Shown here one piece after another: positions 1 to 8,157 of a stretch of DNA of 64,000 nucleotides. The notes below the pieces were generated by a model. The model saw only the letters and a program-made list of their open reading frames with translations. It was not told where the DNA came from and made no database searches. Both the position numbers and the translations under genes were made by a program. Position 1 is the first letter of the stretch. Each line of letters opens with the position of its first letter. Source of the DNA: Fulvimarina uroteuthidis (lineage in GTDB: Bacteria; Pseudomonadota; Alphaproteobacteria; Rhizobiales; Rhizobiaceae); contig NZ_JAXLPB010000002.1 in NCBI RefSeq assembly GCF_034321785.1, positions 310,001 to 374,000 of the forward strand. Reading direction: 5' to 3'.

Positions 1-1920
1 TTCCGCATAGCCGGGATATTGCAGGCGCAGCCCTTCGAGGGCGGTTTCCACCGTCTCGATGCGGCGCGACAGAAGCTCCTGCAGGAGATCGGCCACGCGC
101 CGACCGTGAATCCGGCGGATGCGGCCATCGATAAAGGCCCCCAGATCCCGCAGGATCAGGCGCTGCGCCAGCAGCAGTTCGAACCGGTCGGCGGTCATGC
201 GCACCAGCGGCGCGGACCATCCCAGCCGGCTGTGCAGCATGCCGGCGGCGCGAAATCCGCGGCCATAGGCGACGCTGCGCCGAGCGGCCCGGCCGTAGCC
301 GTTGCGCCCGCCCGTGCGCGCGCCCTCGATCAGCCGGTCGGCATCCGACAGCACCTGCTCGGCCATGCGCGCCGAGATCGTCCGTTCGCGCACGCGGTCG
401 AGGATGGTGTCGCGCTCGTGGCCGGCAAGCGCGATCAGCCCCAGCGCGATCCGGTCGCGGTCGAGAAGATCGGCGCTGTCCTCGGCCATCTTCACCGAGG
501 CTTCCAGACGCTCGCCGAAGCGCTTGGCCTCGGAGCGGACGATGTCGTGGCTGAGTTCGTAGTTCTCGGTCGTGCGCGCGACGTCCTCGCGCACGGTCTG
601 CAGCGCCACCGCCACCACCTGCCGGGACAGTGCCTGGTCGATCGGCGACAGGCGGTCGAGCCCCAGCCAGCCGATCACCGTGCGCAGCGTCGTGCCTTGC
701 ACCATCAGGGTGAAGAGCGTGAAGCCGGTGGCGAGAATGCCGACCACGCGCTTGATCTCCGCAGGCACGAGGAAGCTCTCGGTGACCGCCAGCGCCAGCG
801 CCAGGGTGACGGCCCCGCGAAGACCGCCCCACAGGATCGCGACCCGGTAGCGCGTATCGACGAGGGGCGAGACGCGCACGAGCGTCAGCAGCGGCAGCAT
901 GACGAACAGGATCGCCACCCGCGCCGCGATCGCCGCCAGGATCACCACGCCGACGAGGACGAGGTCGCCGGCGCGCACCTCGCCCAGAAGCCGCGGGATC
1001 AGCAGCGCGGCGAGGATGAAGATCAGCGCGCCCGCCCAGTGCGCCAGCAGGTTCCAGACCTCGCGCAGATTGGCCCAGGCCTGCGGGGGAAGCCGGCCCG
1101 GCCCGGCAAGGTTCAGCGTCAGCCCGGCGGCCACCACCGCGATCACGCCCGAGGCGCCGACGCTCTGCTCCGCACCGATATAGGCAAGATAGGGCAACGC
1201 CACCGAGATCGAGATCAGCGCCAGCTCGTGGCGCGCAAACAGCGCCATGATCCAGATGGCGATGCGAGCAGCGACCCAGCCGGTCAGCGCGCCGCCTGCG
1301 ATCAGGACGGGAAAGCGCCCGAGCGCGTCGCCGAGGCTCGGGTCGGACGTGCCGAGCATCACGAAGCCCATGAACAGGCCGAAAAGCGCGATCGCCGCGG
1401 CGTCGTTGAGAAGGCTCTCGCCCTCGATGATCCGGGCGAGCCGGCGCGGCGCCGAGATCGAGCGGAAGATCGAGACGACGGCGGACGGATCGGTGGTGGA
1501 GACGATCGCTCCGATGAGAAGACAGGCCGCCAGCGGCAGCGCGCTCGTCCAGGACAGGGCGTAGCCGACGCTGAGCGTCGCCACGACCACCGCCACGACG
1601 GCCAGCACCAGGATCGGCACCCAGTCGTCGAGCATCCGCCGCAGGTTCATTCCGAGCGTCGCCTGGAAGAGCAGCGTCGGCAGGAAGACGTAGAGGAAGA
1701 CGTTCGAGCGGATCGGCAGCCCGAGGATCGCCTCGGCCACGGGATTCAGCGCATCGGTCAGGTTGGTGCGCAGGAAGAAGATCGCGCCGGCGCCGATCAG
1801 GATGCCGAGCACCGCGAGAATGACGCTGTAGGGCAGTCGCAGGCGCGCAGCCAGGGGCTCCGCCGCGCCGATGACGAGAAAGAGCGAGGCGATGACCGTG
1901 GTGACGAGAACAATATCCAT
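1..1920 (-). CDS. CPA1-family Na+/H+ antiporter, C-terminus cut by window edge
   Basis: Reading the minus strand from ATG at 1920 gives an uninterrupted 640-codon frame that runs off the window. The first ~420 residues are a chain of hydrophobic segments; the rest is a charged, helical cytoplasmic tail. Transport motifs of the CPA1 (NhaP/YjcE-like) class are visible: TDP at residues ~143-145 in the fourth or fifth segment, and GESLLND at ~167-173, the electroneutral Asn-Asp pair. Expected role: exchange of Na+ (or K+) for H+ across the inner membrane in pH and salt homeostasis. The long tail resembles the regulatory tails of bacterial NhaP proteins. No operon partner is seen; the next gene is divergent. 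Ion specificity cannot be read from the sequence. Confidence 0.9.
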   Translation of the reverse strand, partial: MDIVLVTTVIASLFLVIGAAEPLAARLRLPYSVILAVLGILIGAGAIFFLRTNLTDALNPVAEAILGLPIRSNVFLYVFLPTLLFQATLGMNLRRMLDDWVPILVLAVVAVVVATLSVGYALSWTSALPLAACLLIGAIVSTTDPSAVVSIFRSISAPRRLARIIEGESLLNDAAAIALFGLFMGFVMLGTSDPSLGDALGRFPVLIAGGALTGWVAARIAIWIMALFARHELALISISVALPYLAYIGAEQSVGASGVIAVVAAGLTLNLAGPGRLPPQAWANLREVWNLLAHWAGALIFILAALLIPRLLGEVRAGDLVLVGVVILAAIAARVAILFVMLPLLTLVRVSPLVDTRYRVAILWGGLRGAVTLALALAVTESFLVPAEIKRVVGILATGFTLFTLMVQGTTLRTVIGWLGLDRLSPIDQALSRQVVAVALQTVREDVARTTENYELSHDIVRSEAKRFGERLEASVKMAEDSADLLDRDRIALGLIALAGHERDTILDRVRERTISARMAEQVLSDADRLIEGARTGGRNGYGRAARRSVAYGRGFRAAGMLHSRLGWSAPLVRMTADRFELLLAQRLILRDLGAFIDGRIRRIHGRRVADLLQELLSRRIETVETALEGLRLQYPGYAE

Positions 1921-2357
1921 GCCCGGGGAAATAGCCGCATTGCGAGACAGTTGAAATCGGTCTTGCGCGAAATTCCCGCGAAATCGGACGCGTTCGGCGG
2001 GCCGGCCGGCGTCCGCGCCTGTGCGACCCCAGATTCCGAACCTGCACGCATGGCTCGCTCCCACCAAACGACGATCCAAGGGCGCATTTCGCAACATGTG
2101 AGCGATGCAGGATGTCCGATACCAGCGCGCGGTGGCCGGCTCGTGCCTGCGCACCGCGTGCGCCCCATCGATGGACCACACTCGGGCGGCAAGGCGCTGC
2201 CGCCGCCAACTGGATTGCGCCGCCGCTCGGCGCAGCCGGCGACCCTTTCGGATGTCCGGACAGCCGACCTTTCGCTTTTCAGGCGAAGAAAACGCCTTTT
2301 CTTTGCGCACGATGCCGCTAAAAGCGGCAATCGTTTCGGCACAAGGGTTGTTTCACG
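1921..2357. other. Intergenic region with three inverted repeats before the HPP gene
   Basis: No convincing gene is seen in these 437 bases between divergent genes. Three inverted repeats stand close together near the downstream gene: TGTCCGGACA at 2253-2262 (perfect 10-mer), CGAAGAAAA/TTTTCTTTG with a 4-base centre at 2284-2305 (one mismatch), and GCCGCT-AAA-AGCGGC at 2314-2328 (perfect). They could be operator sites or 5' UTR hairpins of the HPP-CBS gene. No known riboswitch is recognised. Confidence 0.5.
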
Positions 2358-3533
2358 ATGGCCATGCGGTTTCTCGTCCGGCTCATTCCCGATCTCGGTC
2401 ACGTCAGCGCGCGCGAACAGCTGCGCGCGAGCGCCGGCGCGCTCGTCGGGATCGCCGTCACCGGCTTTGCCAGCCTCCTCATCCTCGGCCCCGATACGGT
2501 CGTCCCGCTGCTGGTCGCGCCGATGGGGGCGTCGGCGGTCCTCCTGTTCGCGGTTCCCTCGAGCCCCCTTGCGCAACCATGGTCGATCGTCGGCGGCAAC
2601 GTCTCGGCGGCGCTGGTCGGCATCGGGTGCAGGATGCTCGTTGCCGACCCGCTCCTTGCGGCCGCCGTCGCGGTGTGCCTTGCCATCGCGCTGATGTTCG
2701 TCCTGCGTTGCCTGCATCCGCCGGGCGGCGCGGTCGCGGTCACCGCCGTTCTTGCAGGTCCGAGCGCCGACGCCCTGGGGTTCGCCTTCGCCGCGATCCC
2801 GATCGGCCTCAACTCGGTTCTCCTTCTTGCCGTCGCCCTCGTCTTCAACCGGCTGACCGGCCGGCGCTATCCGCATCTGAGACCCGCCGAGGCGCCTAAC
2901 GCCCATGGGACCCTCGACCCTCCACCGCGGGAACGCGTCGGCTTCACGCTCGCCGACCTCGACGCCGTCCTCAAGGCGCAGGGCAAGGTGGTCGACATCG
3001 ATCGCAACGATCTGATGGCGATCCTCACAAAGGCCGAGCATGAGGCCTATCGGCGCCGGTCCGGCGACCTGACATGCGAAGACGTCATGTCCCGCGACGT
3101 GGTGACGATCTCGCCGACGACGACGATCGACGAGGCCTGGCACATCATCCAGGACCGCGATTTCAGCGTTCTGCCGGTCACCAGGGACGACAGGACGTTC
3201 GTGGCCATGCTGTCGCGCGAGAATTTCATCGAGGCGGTCGGCAAGGGCATCGGCCGCCCGTCGCTGCGCGCGGGAAAGCGGCTGGCGAACGGTCTCGACA
3301 AGGGGTTTTCGACCCAGATGACGGTCGACAGCATCGTCTCGAAGGACAGCCGGAAGGCGTTCGCGCACACGTCGATCGCCGAACTCGTGCCCTTCCTCGC
3401 AAGCGCCCGGCTCCACCATATCGCGGTGGTGGACGAAACCGACCGGCTCATCGGGCTCGTCACCCAGACCGATCTGGTCATGGCGCTGTTCAGGGGCGAT
3501 ATGGGCGAGGCGACGAACACGGGCGCCGCTTGA
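2358..3533 (+). CDS. HPP family membrane protein with C-terminal CBS pair
   Basis: 391 residues. The N-terminal half carries about five membrane segments with family signatures: APMGASAVLLFA near residue 54 and CLHPPGGAVAV near 118, which contains the HPP tripeptide naming the family. The C-terminal half (roughly 240-385) holds two CBS modules; each contains a short stretch of the DVMSRDVVTISP or DSIVSKD type. HPP proteins are poorly understood integral membrane proteins; plastid relatives have been linked to nitrite transport, and CBS pairs usually sense adenine nucleotides. Substrate and direction here are unknown. The gene seems monocistronic. A second ATG lies two codons in (2364); the first is kept by default. 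Confidence 0.85.
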   Translation: MAMRFLVRLIPDLGHVSAREQLRASAGALVGIAVTGFASLLILGPDTVVPLLVAPMGASAVLLFAVPSSPLAQPWSIVGGNVSAALVGIGCRMLVADPLLAAAVAVCLAIALMFVLRCLHPPGGAVAVTAVLAGPSADALGFAFAAIPIGLNSVLLLAVALVFNRLTGRRYPHLRPAEAPNAHGTLDPPPRERVGFTLADLDAVLKAQGKVVDIDRNDLMAILTKAEHEAYRRRSGDLTCEDVMSRDVVTISPTTTIDEAWHIIQDRDFSVLPVTRDDRTFVAMLSRENFIEAVGKGIGRPSLRAGKRLANGLDKGFSTQMTVDSIVSKDSRKAFAHTSIAELVPFLASARLHHIAVVDETDRLIGLVTQTDLVMALFRGDMGEATNTGAA

Positions 3534-3714
3534 GGGGTCCATCGCGCACCCGGCCCATCGCGGAACCGCGGCCAGGCGCGTTTTTGCCGGGAAGGCCGGT
3601 CCGCGAAATCGACTATCCCGTTGCCGTTCCAAGAGTTTCTCGCCGGCGCGACTGGACTGCGACGAAGGCCGGGATAAAGTAGCCGATCCAACACGACCCA
3701 TCGGGGAGATGACG

Positions 3715-4272
3715 ATGAAGCAGGCTTGGATGAAAACTCGGGCATCGGCATGGTCGATCGCGGCGGCCCTCGCCATCGCGGTCGCCGGACAGGGCGGGGC
3801 GGCCGGCGCGGCGGAGCCGATGAAACTGACGGTCATCGGCTTCGACTATTCCGACAGTTCCGGAGAGCCGCGCGACCAGACGGAAGAGCACGAGCAGCGG
3901 ATCAAGGCGTTTTCCGAATGGCTTGCCCGCGACATCTCGCGGGACGAACGCTTCGAGATCGTGCATTTGCCCTGCGTCGAGCGGCACAATTGCACGCGGG
4001 AGACCGCGCTTGCGGAGGATATACTGTCGGAAGCCCGCACCGCCGGCGCGGACTATCTCGTCTTCGGCGGCATTCACAAGATGAGCACCCTTGTCGGCGG
4101 CGGCCGCATCGACGTTCTCGACGTGAAAGAGGACAGGCTGGTGATCGACCGGGTGATTTCCTTTCGCGGCGACAATGACGCGGCCTTCGAGCGCGCCGCC
4201 GAGTTCGCCGCGAAGGACATCGTCAAGACGTTGACCAACGGCGATGCCGCGCAGGCCCGCGGCGCCCGCTGA
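3715..4272 (+). CDS. Secreted DUF2380-domain protein
   Basis: About 185 residues. The start at 3715 is preferred over the ATG at 3709 because GGGGAG (3703-3708) sits 6 bases before 3715 but directly against 3709. The N-terminus MKQAWMKT followed by ~20 hydrophobic residues ending AGAAE is a Sec signal peptide, so the mature protein is periplasmic. The rest matches DUF2380: a beta strand with the pattern LTVIGFDYSD, a central Cys pair (LPCVERHNC), then a segment resembling the TolB-N/CsgG-like nucleotide-binding-free fold with YLVFGGIHK. The function of the family is unknown. The gene stands alone, between the HPP gene and a convergent MarR regulator. Confidence 0.75.
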   Translation: MKQAWMKTRASAWSIAAALAIAVAGQGGAAGAAEPMKLTVIGFDYSDSSGEPRDQTEEHEQRIKAFSEWLARDISRDERFEIVHLPCVERHNCTRETALAEDILSEARTAGADYLVFGGIHKMSTLVGGGRIDVLDVKEDRLVIDRVISFRGDNDAAFERAAEFAAKDIVKTLTNGDAAQARGAR

Positions 4273-4339
4273 ACCCTGCGGCTTCCAGGCGGGCGATCGC
4301 CCGCCGCCGGTGAGTTCGGGCGGATCGCGGGCCACGGCC

Positions 4340-4813
4340 TCACAGAAGCCTGTCGAGCCCCGCGCGCAGCCGGTCGGCTTCGCCCGCGCCAAGTTCTGCC
4401 TCGATCGCTTCGTGGGTCGCCGTCCAGATCGGGGCGGCGTGGGCGAGGACCGCGCGCCCCCTGTCCGTCAGGACGAGGCGGCGGGCGCGCCTGTCGGTTT
4501 CGTCCCGAACCAACGTCAGCAGCCCGTCACGCTCCAGCGGCTTCAGGTTCGCGGTCAGCGTCGTACGGTCCATGGCAAGAAGTCTCGCCACCGATCCGAG
4601 CGTCGGCGGCTCCGGCCGGTTCAGCGAGATCAGCAGCGAGAACTGGCCGCTCTTCAGGCCTGCCGGGCGAAGCGCCTCGTCGAACCTGCGGGCGAGCGCG
4701 CGGGCGGCCCGCTGCGCATGGAGGCAGAGGCAATGGTCGCGCACGTGAAGCGTGGTCGCGAAGGGGACGGCGGGCGTGGGGCCGGATGCCTCTGGGGAAG
4801 AATTCTTTGACAT
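4340..4813 (-). CDS. MarR-family transcriptional regulator
   Basis: 157 residues with a winged helix at about 50-120: the helix-turn-helix reads LGSVARLLAMDRTTLTANLKPLERDGLL, followed by the wing LVRDETDRRARRLVLTDRGRAVL, which has the DxRxRR wing signature typical of MarR proteins. These act as dimers that repress a divergent gene until a small ligand or oxidant binds. Cysteines at ~29 and 31 (HCLCLH) could be redox sensors, which is an inference only. It is divergent from the DUF1428 gene at 5007, and a perfect 12-base palindrome (4825-4836) lies in between, within the promoter of that gene. It probably controls both itself and the 5007-6504 pair. Confidence 0.9.
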   Translation of the reverse strand: MSKNSSPEASGPTPAVPFATTLHVRDHCLCLHAQRAARALARRFDEALRPAGLKSGQFSLLISLNRPEPPTLGSVARLLAMDRTTLTANLKPLERDGLLTLVRDETDRRARRLVLTDRGRAVLAHAAPIWTATHEAIEAELGAGEADRLRAGLDRLL

Positions 4814-4836
4814 CCCTGCTATATGTTGATATCAAC
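4807..4836 (+). promoter_or_regulatory. Promoter and MarR-type operator of the DUF1428-VOC operon
   Basis: TTGACA at 4807-4812, a 17-base spacer and TATCAA at 4830-4835 make a good vegetative promoter firing to the right. GTTGATATCAAC (4825-4836), a perfect 12-base palindrome of the type bound by MarR proteins, covers the -10 box, so a bound repressor would block polymerase. The same site lies 12-23 bases upstream of the marR start codon and would also autoregulate that gene. Confidence 0.75.
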
Positions 4837-5006
4837 TTAAATGACAAGGGATCGGAGAAGGACCGAACGCCGCGGGGTTTTCGTCAGGAGCGGCCCGCGC
4901 CGCCTTCCGCTGCGTCGGCCCCGCCTGTCGCCTTCCCGTGCCGCCATTCCCCACAGGCAGGAGCCGCATCGCACGCCTGCCGGATTTTCACGAAAAGGAA
5001 ACCGCC

Positions 5007-5723
5007 ATGTCCTACGTCACCGGATGCGTCCTCCCCGTGGAGGCCGAACGGCGCGCGCGTTTCGTCGATCAGGCACGGAAGGCCGCGCCGCTCATTCGGG
5101 AATTCGGCGCCAGCTGCGTCGTCGACGCCCTCGGCGACGACGTGCCGAAGGGCAAGATCACCGACTTCTACCGGAGCGTTGCGGCCAGGGACGGCGAGAT
5201 CCTCGGCTTCGGCTGGATCGAATGGCCGGACAGCGCGGCCCGCGATGCCGGCGAGTCCCGGATGATGGCGGACCCGAGGATGGACGTCTCCGACATGGCC
5301 TTCGACGCCCGGCGCATGATCCATGGCGGCTTCGAGATGGTCGTCGACGAAGGGCCGGCGGGTCCGTTCGGCTATGTGGACGGGTTCGTCCTCGCCGTTC
5401 CGAGCGAAAACCGGGAGGGTTTCATCGCCCATTGTCTCGCGGCGGCGCCGCTGTTCCTGCGCCACGGGGCGACGCGCCATGTGGAATGCTGGGGCGTCGA
5501 CGTGCCGGCGGGACAGGTGACGGACTTCCAGCGGGCGGTGGCGGCCGAACCCGGCGAAACCGTCTGTTTCTCCTGGATCGAATGGCCCGACAAGGCGGCG
5601 CGGGACGCCGGCCAGAAGGCCGTCTTCGCCGAGATGGACACGGCGATGGCGGACAATCCGATGCCGTTCGACGGCAGGCGGATGATCTATGGCGGCTTCG
5701 ACGTCGTCAGCCGGGAGGCATGA
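5007..5723 (+). CDS. Tandem DUF1428 (YbaA-like) protein
   Basis: 238 residues built from two copies of the ~105-residue DUF1428 unit (dimeric alpha/beta-barrel fold). Each copy holds the same landmarks: YVTG.VLPV / YVDGFVLAV at the start, VDALGDDVPKGKITDF / VECWGVDVPAGQVTDFQ in the middle, FGWIEWPD / FSWIEWPD, and RMIHGGFE / RMIYGGFD at the end. A normal DUF1428 protein is a single unit, so this is an internal duplication. The start at 5007 follows AAAAGGA (4993-4999). The gene ends one base before the next start region and is co-transcribed with the VOC gene under the MarR operator. The biochemical role of DUF1428 is unknown; barrel relatives often act on small organic molecules or bind reactive electrophiles. 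Confidence 0.85.
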   Translation: MSYVTGCVLPVEAERRARFVDQARKAAPLIREFGASCVVDALGDDVPKGKITDFYRSVAARDGEILGFGWIEWPDSAARDAGESRMMADPRMDVSDMAFDARRMIHGGFEMVVDEGPAGPFGYVDGFVLAVPSENREGFIAHCLAAAPLFLRHGATRHVECWGVDVPAGQVTDFQRAVAAEPGETVCFSWIEWPDKAARDAGQKAVFAEMDTAMADNPMPFDGRRMIYGGFDVVSREA

Positions 5724-5724
5724 G

Positions 5725-6504
5725 ATGGAAAACCGTCACGGACGCCCGATCTGGTACGAACTCGTCACGGACGATGCCGACGGCGCCGACCGATTCTATG
5801 GCCACGTGTTCGGCTGGAGTTTCCATCGCCCGCCCGGCGGCCTCGCGCGCGACTACCGCATCGCCGAGGCGAACGGCACCGCCATTGCCGGGATGATGCA
5901 GCGCCCGGCGGACATGGACATGCCCTCGCGCTGGCACGTCTATTTCGGCGTCGACGACGTCGATCGGGCGGTGCGGGAGGCGCAGGAAGCCGGCGCCGCC
6001 GTCCAGCTTGCGCCGATGGAGATTCCCGGCGTCGGGCGTCTCGCCTTCCTCGCCGATCCGCAAGGCCAGCCCTTCTATCTGATGCGCAGCGCGAGCGAGA
6101 CTCCCTCGCGCGCTTTCGTCTGCGGCGAGCCCGCCCCGCACGGCCATGCCGTCTGGAACGAGCTTTCGGCGCCGGACCCGGCCGCAGCCCTCGTCTTTTA
6201 CGGCCGCCTCCTGTCGATCCGCGCCGAGGGCGCGATGCCGATGGGGGATCTGGGTGCCTATCAGTTCATCCACGCCGGACCTGACAGCATCGGCGCCCTG
6301 ATGGGACCGGTTCCGGGCGGGCAGTTGGGATGGCAGATCTATTTCGCGGTGGACGACATCGACGCCGCGCTCGCCCGCCTGTCGGAGGCCGGCGGCCACG
6401 GCATCCAGGGCCCGGACCCGATCCCCGGCGGAGCGTTTTCGCTCGTCGCCGAGGACGCTCTCGGCGTCCGGTTCGGCCTCGTCGGCCCGCGCGCCAGCGC
6501 CTGA
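5725..6504 (+). CDS. Two-domain VOC (glyoxalase/extradiol dioxygenase fold) protein
   Basis: 259 residues. GGGAGG at 5713-5718 precedes the ATG at 5725, one base after the upstream stop. Two vicinal-oxygen-chelate modules are visible: residues ~5-125 (RPIWYELVTDDADGADRFYGHVFGW to FLADPQGQPFYLM) and ~135-255 (GHAVWNELSAPDPAAALVFYGRLL to LVAEDALGVRFGLV). This twin layout is typical of the CFP32/27-kDa antigen branch, whose substrates are not known. The metal ligands are only partly conserved, so catalysis is not assured. Joint control with DUF1428 by a MarR protein suggests defence against, or turnover of, a small toxic organic compound. Confidence 0.85.
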   Translation: MENRHGRPIWYELVTDDADGADRFYGHVFGWSFHRPPGGLARDYRIAEANGTAIAGMMQRPADMDMPSRWHVYFGVDDVDRAVREAQEAGAAVQLAPMEIPGVGRLAFLADPQGQPFYLMRSASETPSRAFVCGEPAPHGHAVWNELSAPDPAAALVFYGRLLSIRAEGAMPMGDLGAYQFIHAGPDSIGALMGPVPGGQLGWQIYFAVDDIDAALARLSEAGGHGIQGPDPIPGGAFSLVAEDALGVRFGLVGPRASA

Positions 6505-6832
6505 CGGCGCGTCCGGGCGACTGGCCGGTCCTTTCACGTCCCGATGCGTTGACCGGTTGCGGTTGCGGTTGCGGAACGCCGGACCGGATGGCCCCTTGCG
6601 CGCGAGGCCCGGCAACGGGTTCGCCAAAACCGCCCGTGCGCGACAGGTCCGGCACAGCCGTTGCGATCCAGTCCCGGAGCCGTCGCGCATGGCGCGGACG
6701 ATGAGCGAAGGCCGATGTTCCCGAAAGAAAAAAATTAATAAGCCGGAACTATGAAACTGTCCGGCTGTTGTTCCCCTACATCCGCTGAACGAGCCCGATG
6801 CTTGTTCGCGAGGGCTACTGGAATGACGCGTC
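6505..6832. other. Intergenic region with hexamer repeat and stress promoter
   Basis: No gene is seen. At 6553-6573 there is a short run of GGTTGC hexamers (three to four units). From 6720 on the base composition becomes AT-richer and holds the EcfG-type promoter described separately. The rest shows nothing I can name. Confidence 0.5.
6745..6769 (+). promoter_or_regulatory. EcfG-type general stress promoter
   Basis: GGAAC at 6745-6749, 16 bases, then TGTT at 6766-6769. The consensus of the alphaproteobacterial general stress sigma factor EcfG is GGAAC-N16/17-CGTT, so only one -10 base differs. It lies 63 bases before brkB and fits the gene content downstream: holin-X, DUF3618 and nutrient-deprivation proteins are common members of this regulon. 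Confidence 0.65.
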
Positions 6833-7960
6833 ATGAATACAAGAACAAGTCGCGGCCACGACGCCGAAGTACCTGCCGAAATACCCGCTGGCGGATGGAA
6901 GGACATTCTTTGGCGGATCTATGCCGAGATCGGTGACGACCGGGTGATGCTGATTGCGGCAGGCGTCACCTACTATCTTCTTCTTGCCATGGTGCCTGCC
7001 TTGTCGGCCATGGTGTCCATCTACGGTTTCATCGCCGATCCGGCGACGATCCAGGACCAGATCTCGGCGCTCTCGGGCATCGTTCCCGCTGGCGGAATGG
7101 AAATTCTCAACGACCAGCTGAATCGGCTGGCGCAGCAGGACCCGACAACGCTCGGGCTGACCTTCGCCATTTCGCTGCTACTGGCGCTGTGGAGTGCCAA
7201 TGCGGGCATGAAGTCGCTCTTCGAGGCGATGAACGTCGCCTATGATGAAACCGAAGATCGCAGCTTCATCAAGCTGACCCTCGTGTCGCTGGCCTTCACG
7301 CTCGCCGCCATCGTCGGTGCGGTCCTGTTCATCGGCGTCATGATCGTCGTCCCCGTCCTCCTCGACTTCGTCGGGCTTGGACAGGCGGTCGAATGGCTGG
7401 TTCGCATCGGCAGCTTCGTCGCGATCGCCCTCCTGATCTCGCTGGGCGTTGCGGCACTCTACCGTTGGGGTCCGTCGCGGGCCAATGCGCGCTGGACATG
7501 GATCAGCCCCGGCGTGGCGCTCACGCTCGTTCTGACGCTCGTCGTCTCGATGTTGTTCTCCTGGTACGCGGCGAACTTCGGATCCTACAACGCGACCTAT
7601 GGCTCGCTCGGTGCGCTCATCGGCTTCATGACCTGGATCTGGCTTTCCACGACGGTCCTGATCATCGGCGGCGAACTGAACGCGGAGATGGAGCACCAGA
7701 CCGCCCGCGACACCACGACCGGACGGTCGCAACCTCTGGGAACGCGCGGCGCGGTGATGGCCGACCGGGTGGCCGGCGAGCCGGGTGCGGGAACCGGCCG
7801 TCGTTCCGGCGACGACAAGGGAAAGTCCCACCGGGATTCGAGACGTTCGCCGCACGGTGATGGTGAGCGCCCTCGCCGCGTCTCGCTCGGAACCCTGGCA
7901 TTCGCCGTTCCGGCGACCCTGATCCTTGCTGCCATGCAGCGCCGGTCCGGGACGCATTGA
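6833..7960 (+). CDS. YihY/BrkB family inner membrane protein
   Basis: 375 residues. Residues ~20-280 form the BrkB/YihY domain with about six membrane segments; diagnostic stretches are AAGVTYYLLLAMVPALSAMV near 42, LLALWSANAGMKSLFEAMNVAYDE near 115 and SYNATYGSLGALIGFMTWIWLS near 250. After residue ~290 comes a hydrophilic tail rich in Arg, Gly and Asp, ending in a further hydrophobic stretch and QRRSGTH. The old idea that BrkB is an RNase (BN) is not supported for this family; it is an envelope protein of unclear role. It is the first gene behind the EcfG-like promoter and probably heads the operon to 10437. Confidence 0.9.
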   Translation: MNTRTSRGHDAEVPAEIPAGGWKDILWRIYAEIGDDRVMLIAAGVTYYLLLAMVPALSAMVSIYGFIADPATIQDQISALSGIVPAGGMEILNDQLNRLAQQDPTTLGLTFAISLLLALWSANAGMKSLFEAMNVAYDETEDRSFIKLTLVSLAFTLAAIVGAVLFIGVMIVVPVLLDFVGLGQAVEWLVRIGSFVAIALLISLGVAALYRWGPSRANARWTWISPGVALTLVLTLVVSMLFSWYAANFGSYNATYGSLGALIGFMTWIWLSTTVLIIGGELNAEMEHQTARDTTTGRSQPLGTRGAVMADRVAGEPGAGTGRRSGDDKGKSHRDSRRSPHGDGERPRRVSLGTLAFAVPATLILAAMQRRSGTH

Positions 7961-8071
7961 TCGAACTCTCGTGCTCTTCGCGGCCCGTGCCGCGTGTCGA
8001 GAGCCAAGCTTTCCGTCGACCTTCGTCGTCGGCGGCCCTGCAACCAACAAGAAGAAGAGAAGGCAACGCCC

Positions 8072-8146
8072 ATGCGAAGCATCATCTACCTCATCGGACT
8101 CATCGTCGTCGTGCTGGTGGTCCTGTCGCTCCTCGGTATCAGCTGA
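8072..8146 (+). CDS. 24-residue single-span membrane peptide
   Basis: A tiny frame from ATG 8072 to TGA 8146, preceded by GAAGAAGAGAAGG (8051-8063), a strong ribosome binding site about 8 bases upstream. The product is MRS followed by about 20 almost wholly aliphatic residues (Ile, Leu, Val, Gly) ending GIS, that is, one transmembrane helix with a positive N-terminus and no soluble part. It ends 11 bases before the next start. I recall similar short hydrophobic proteins beside envelope-stress genes in Rhizobiales, but cannot name a family. Its place in the stress operon suggests a membrane-bound regulatory or envelope-modifying peptide. Confidence 0.65.
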   Translation: MRSIIYLIGLIVVVLVVLSLLGIS

Positions 8147-8157
8147 AAGAACATATC

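Noticed and set aside
19..2694. An 891-codon open frame on the plus strand over the antiporter gene
   Set aside because: Its product is Arg-, Gln-, His-rich with no family pattern, while the opposite strand encodes a clear CPA1 antiporter. It is the usual antisense frame of high-GC DNA.
6553..6573. The GGTTGC hexamer run as a minisatellite or CRISPR-like array
   Set aside because: Only three to four units, with no spacers and no flanking structure.
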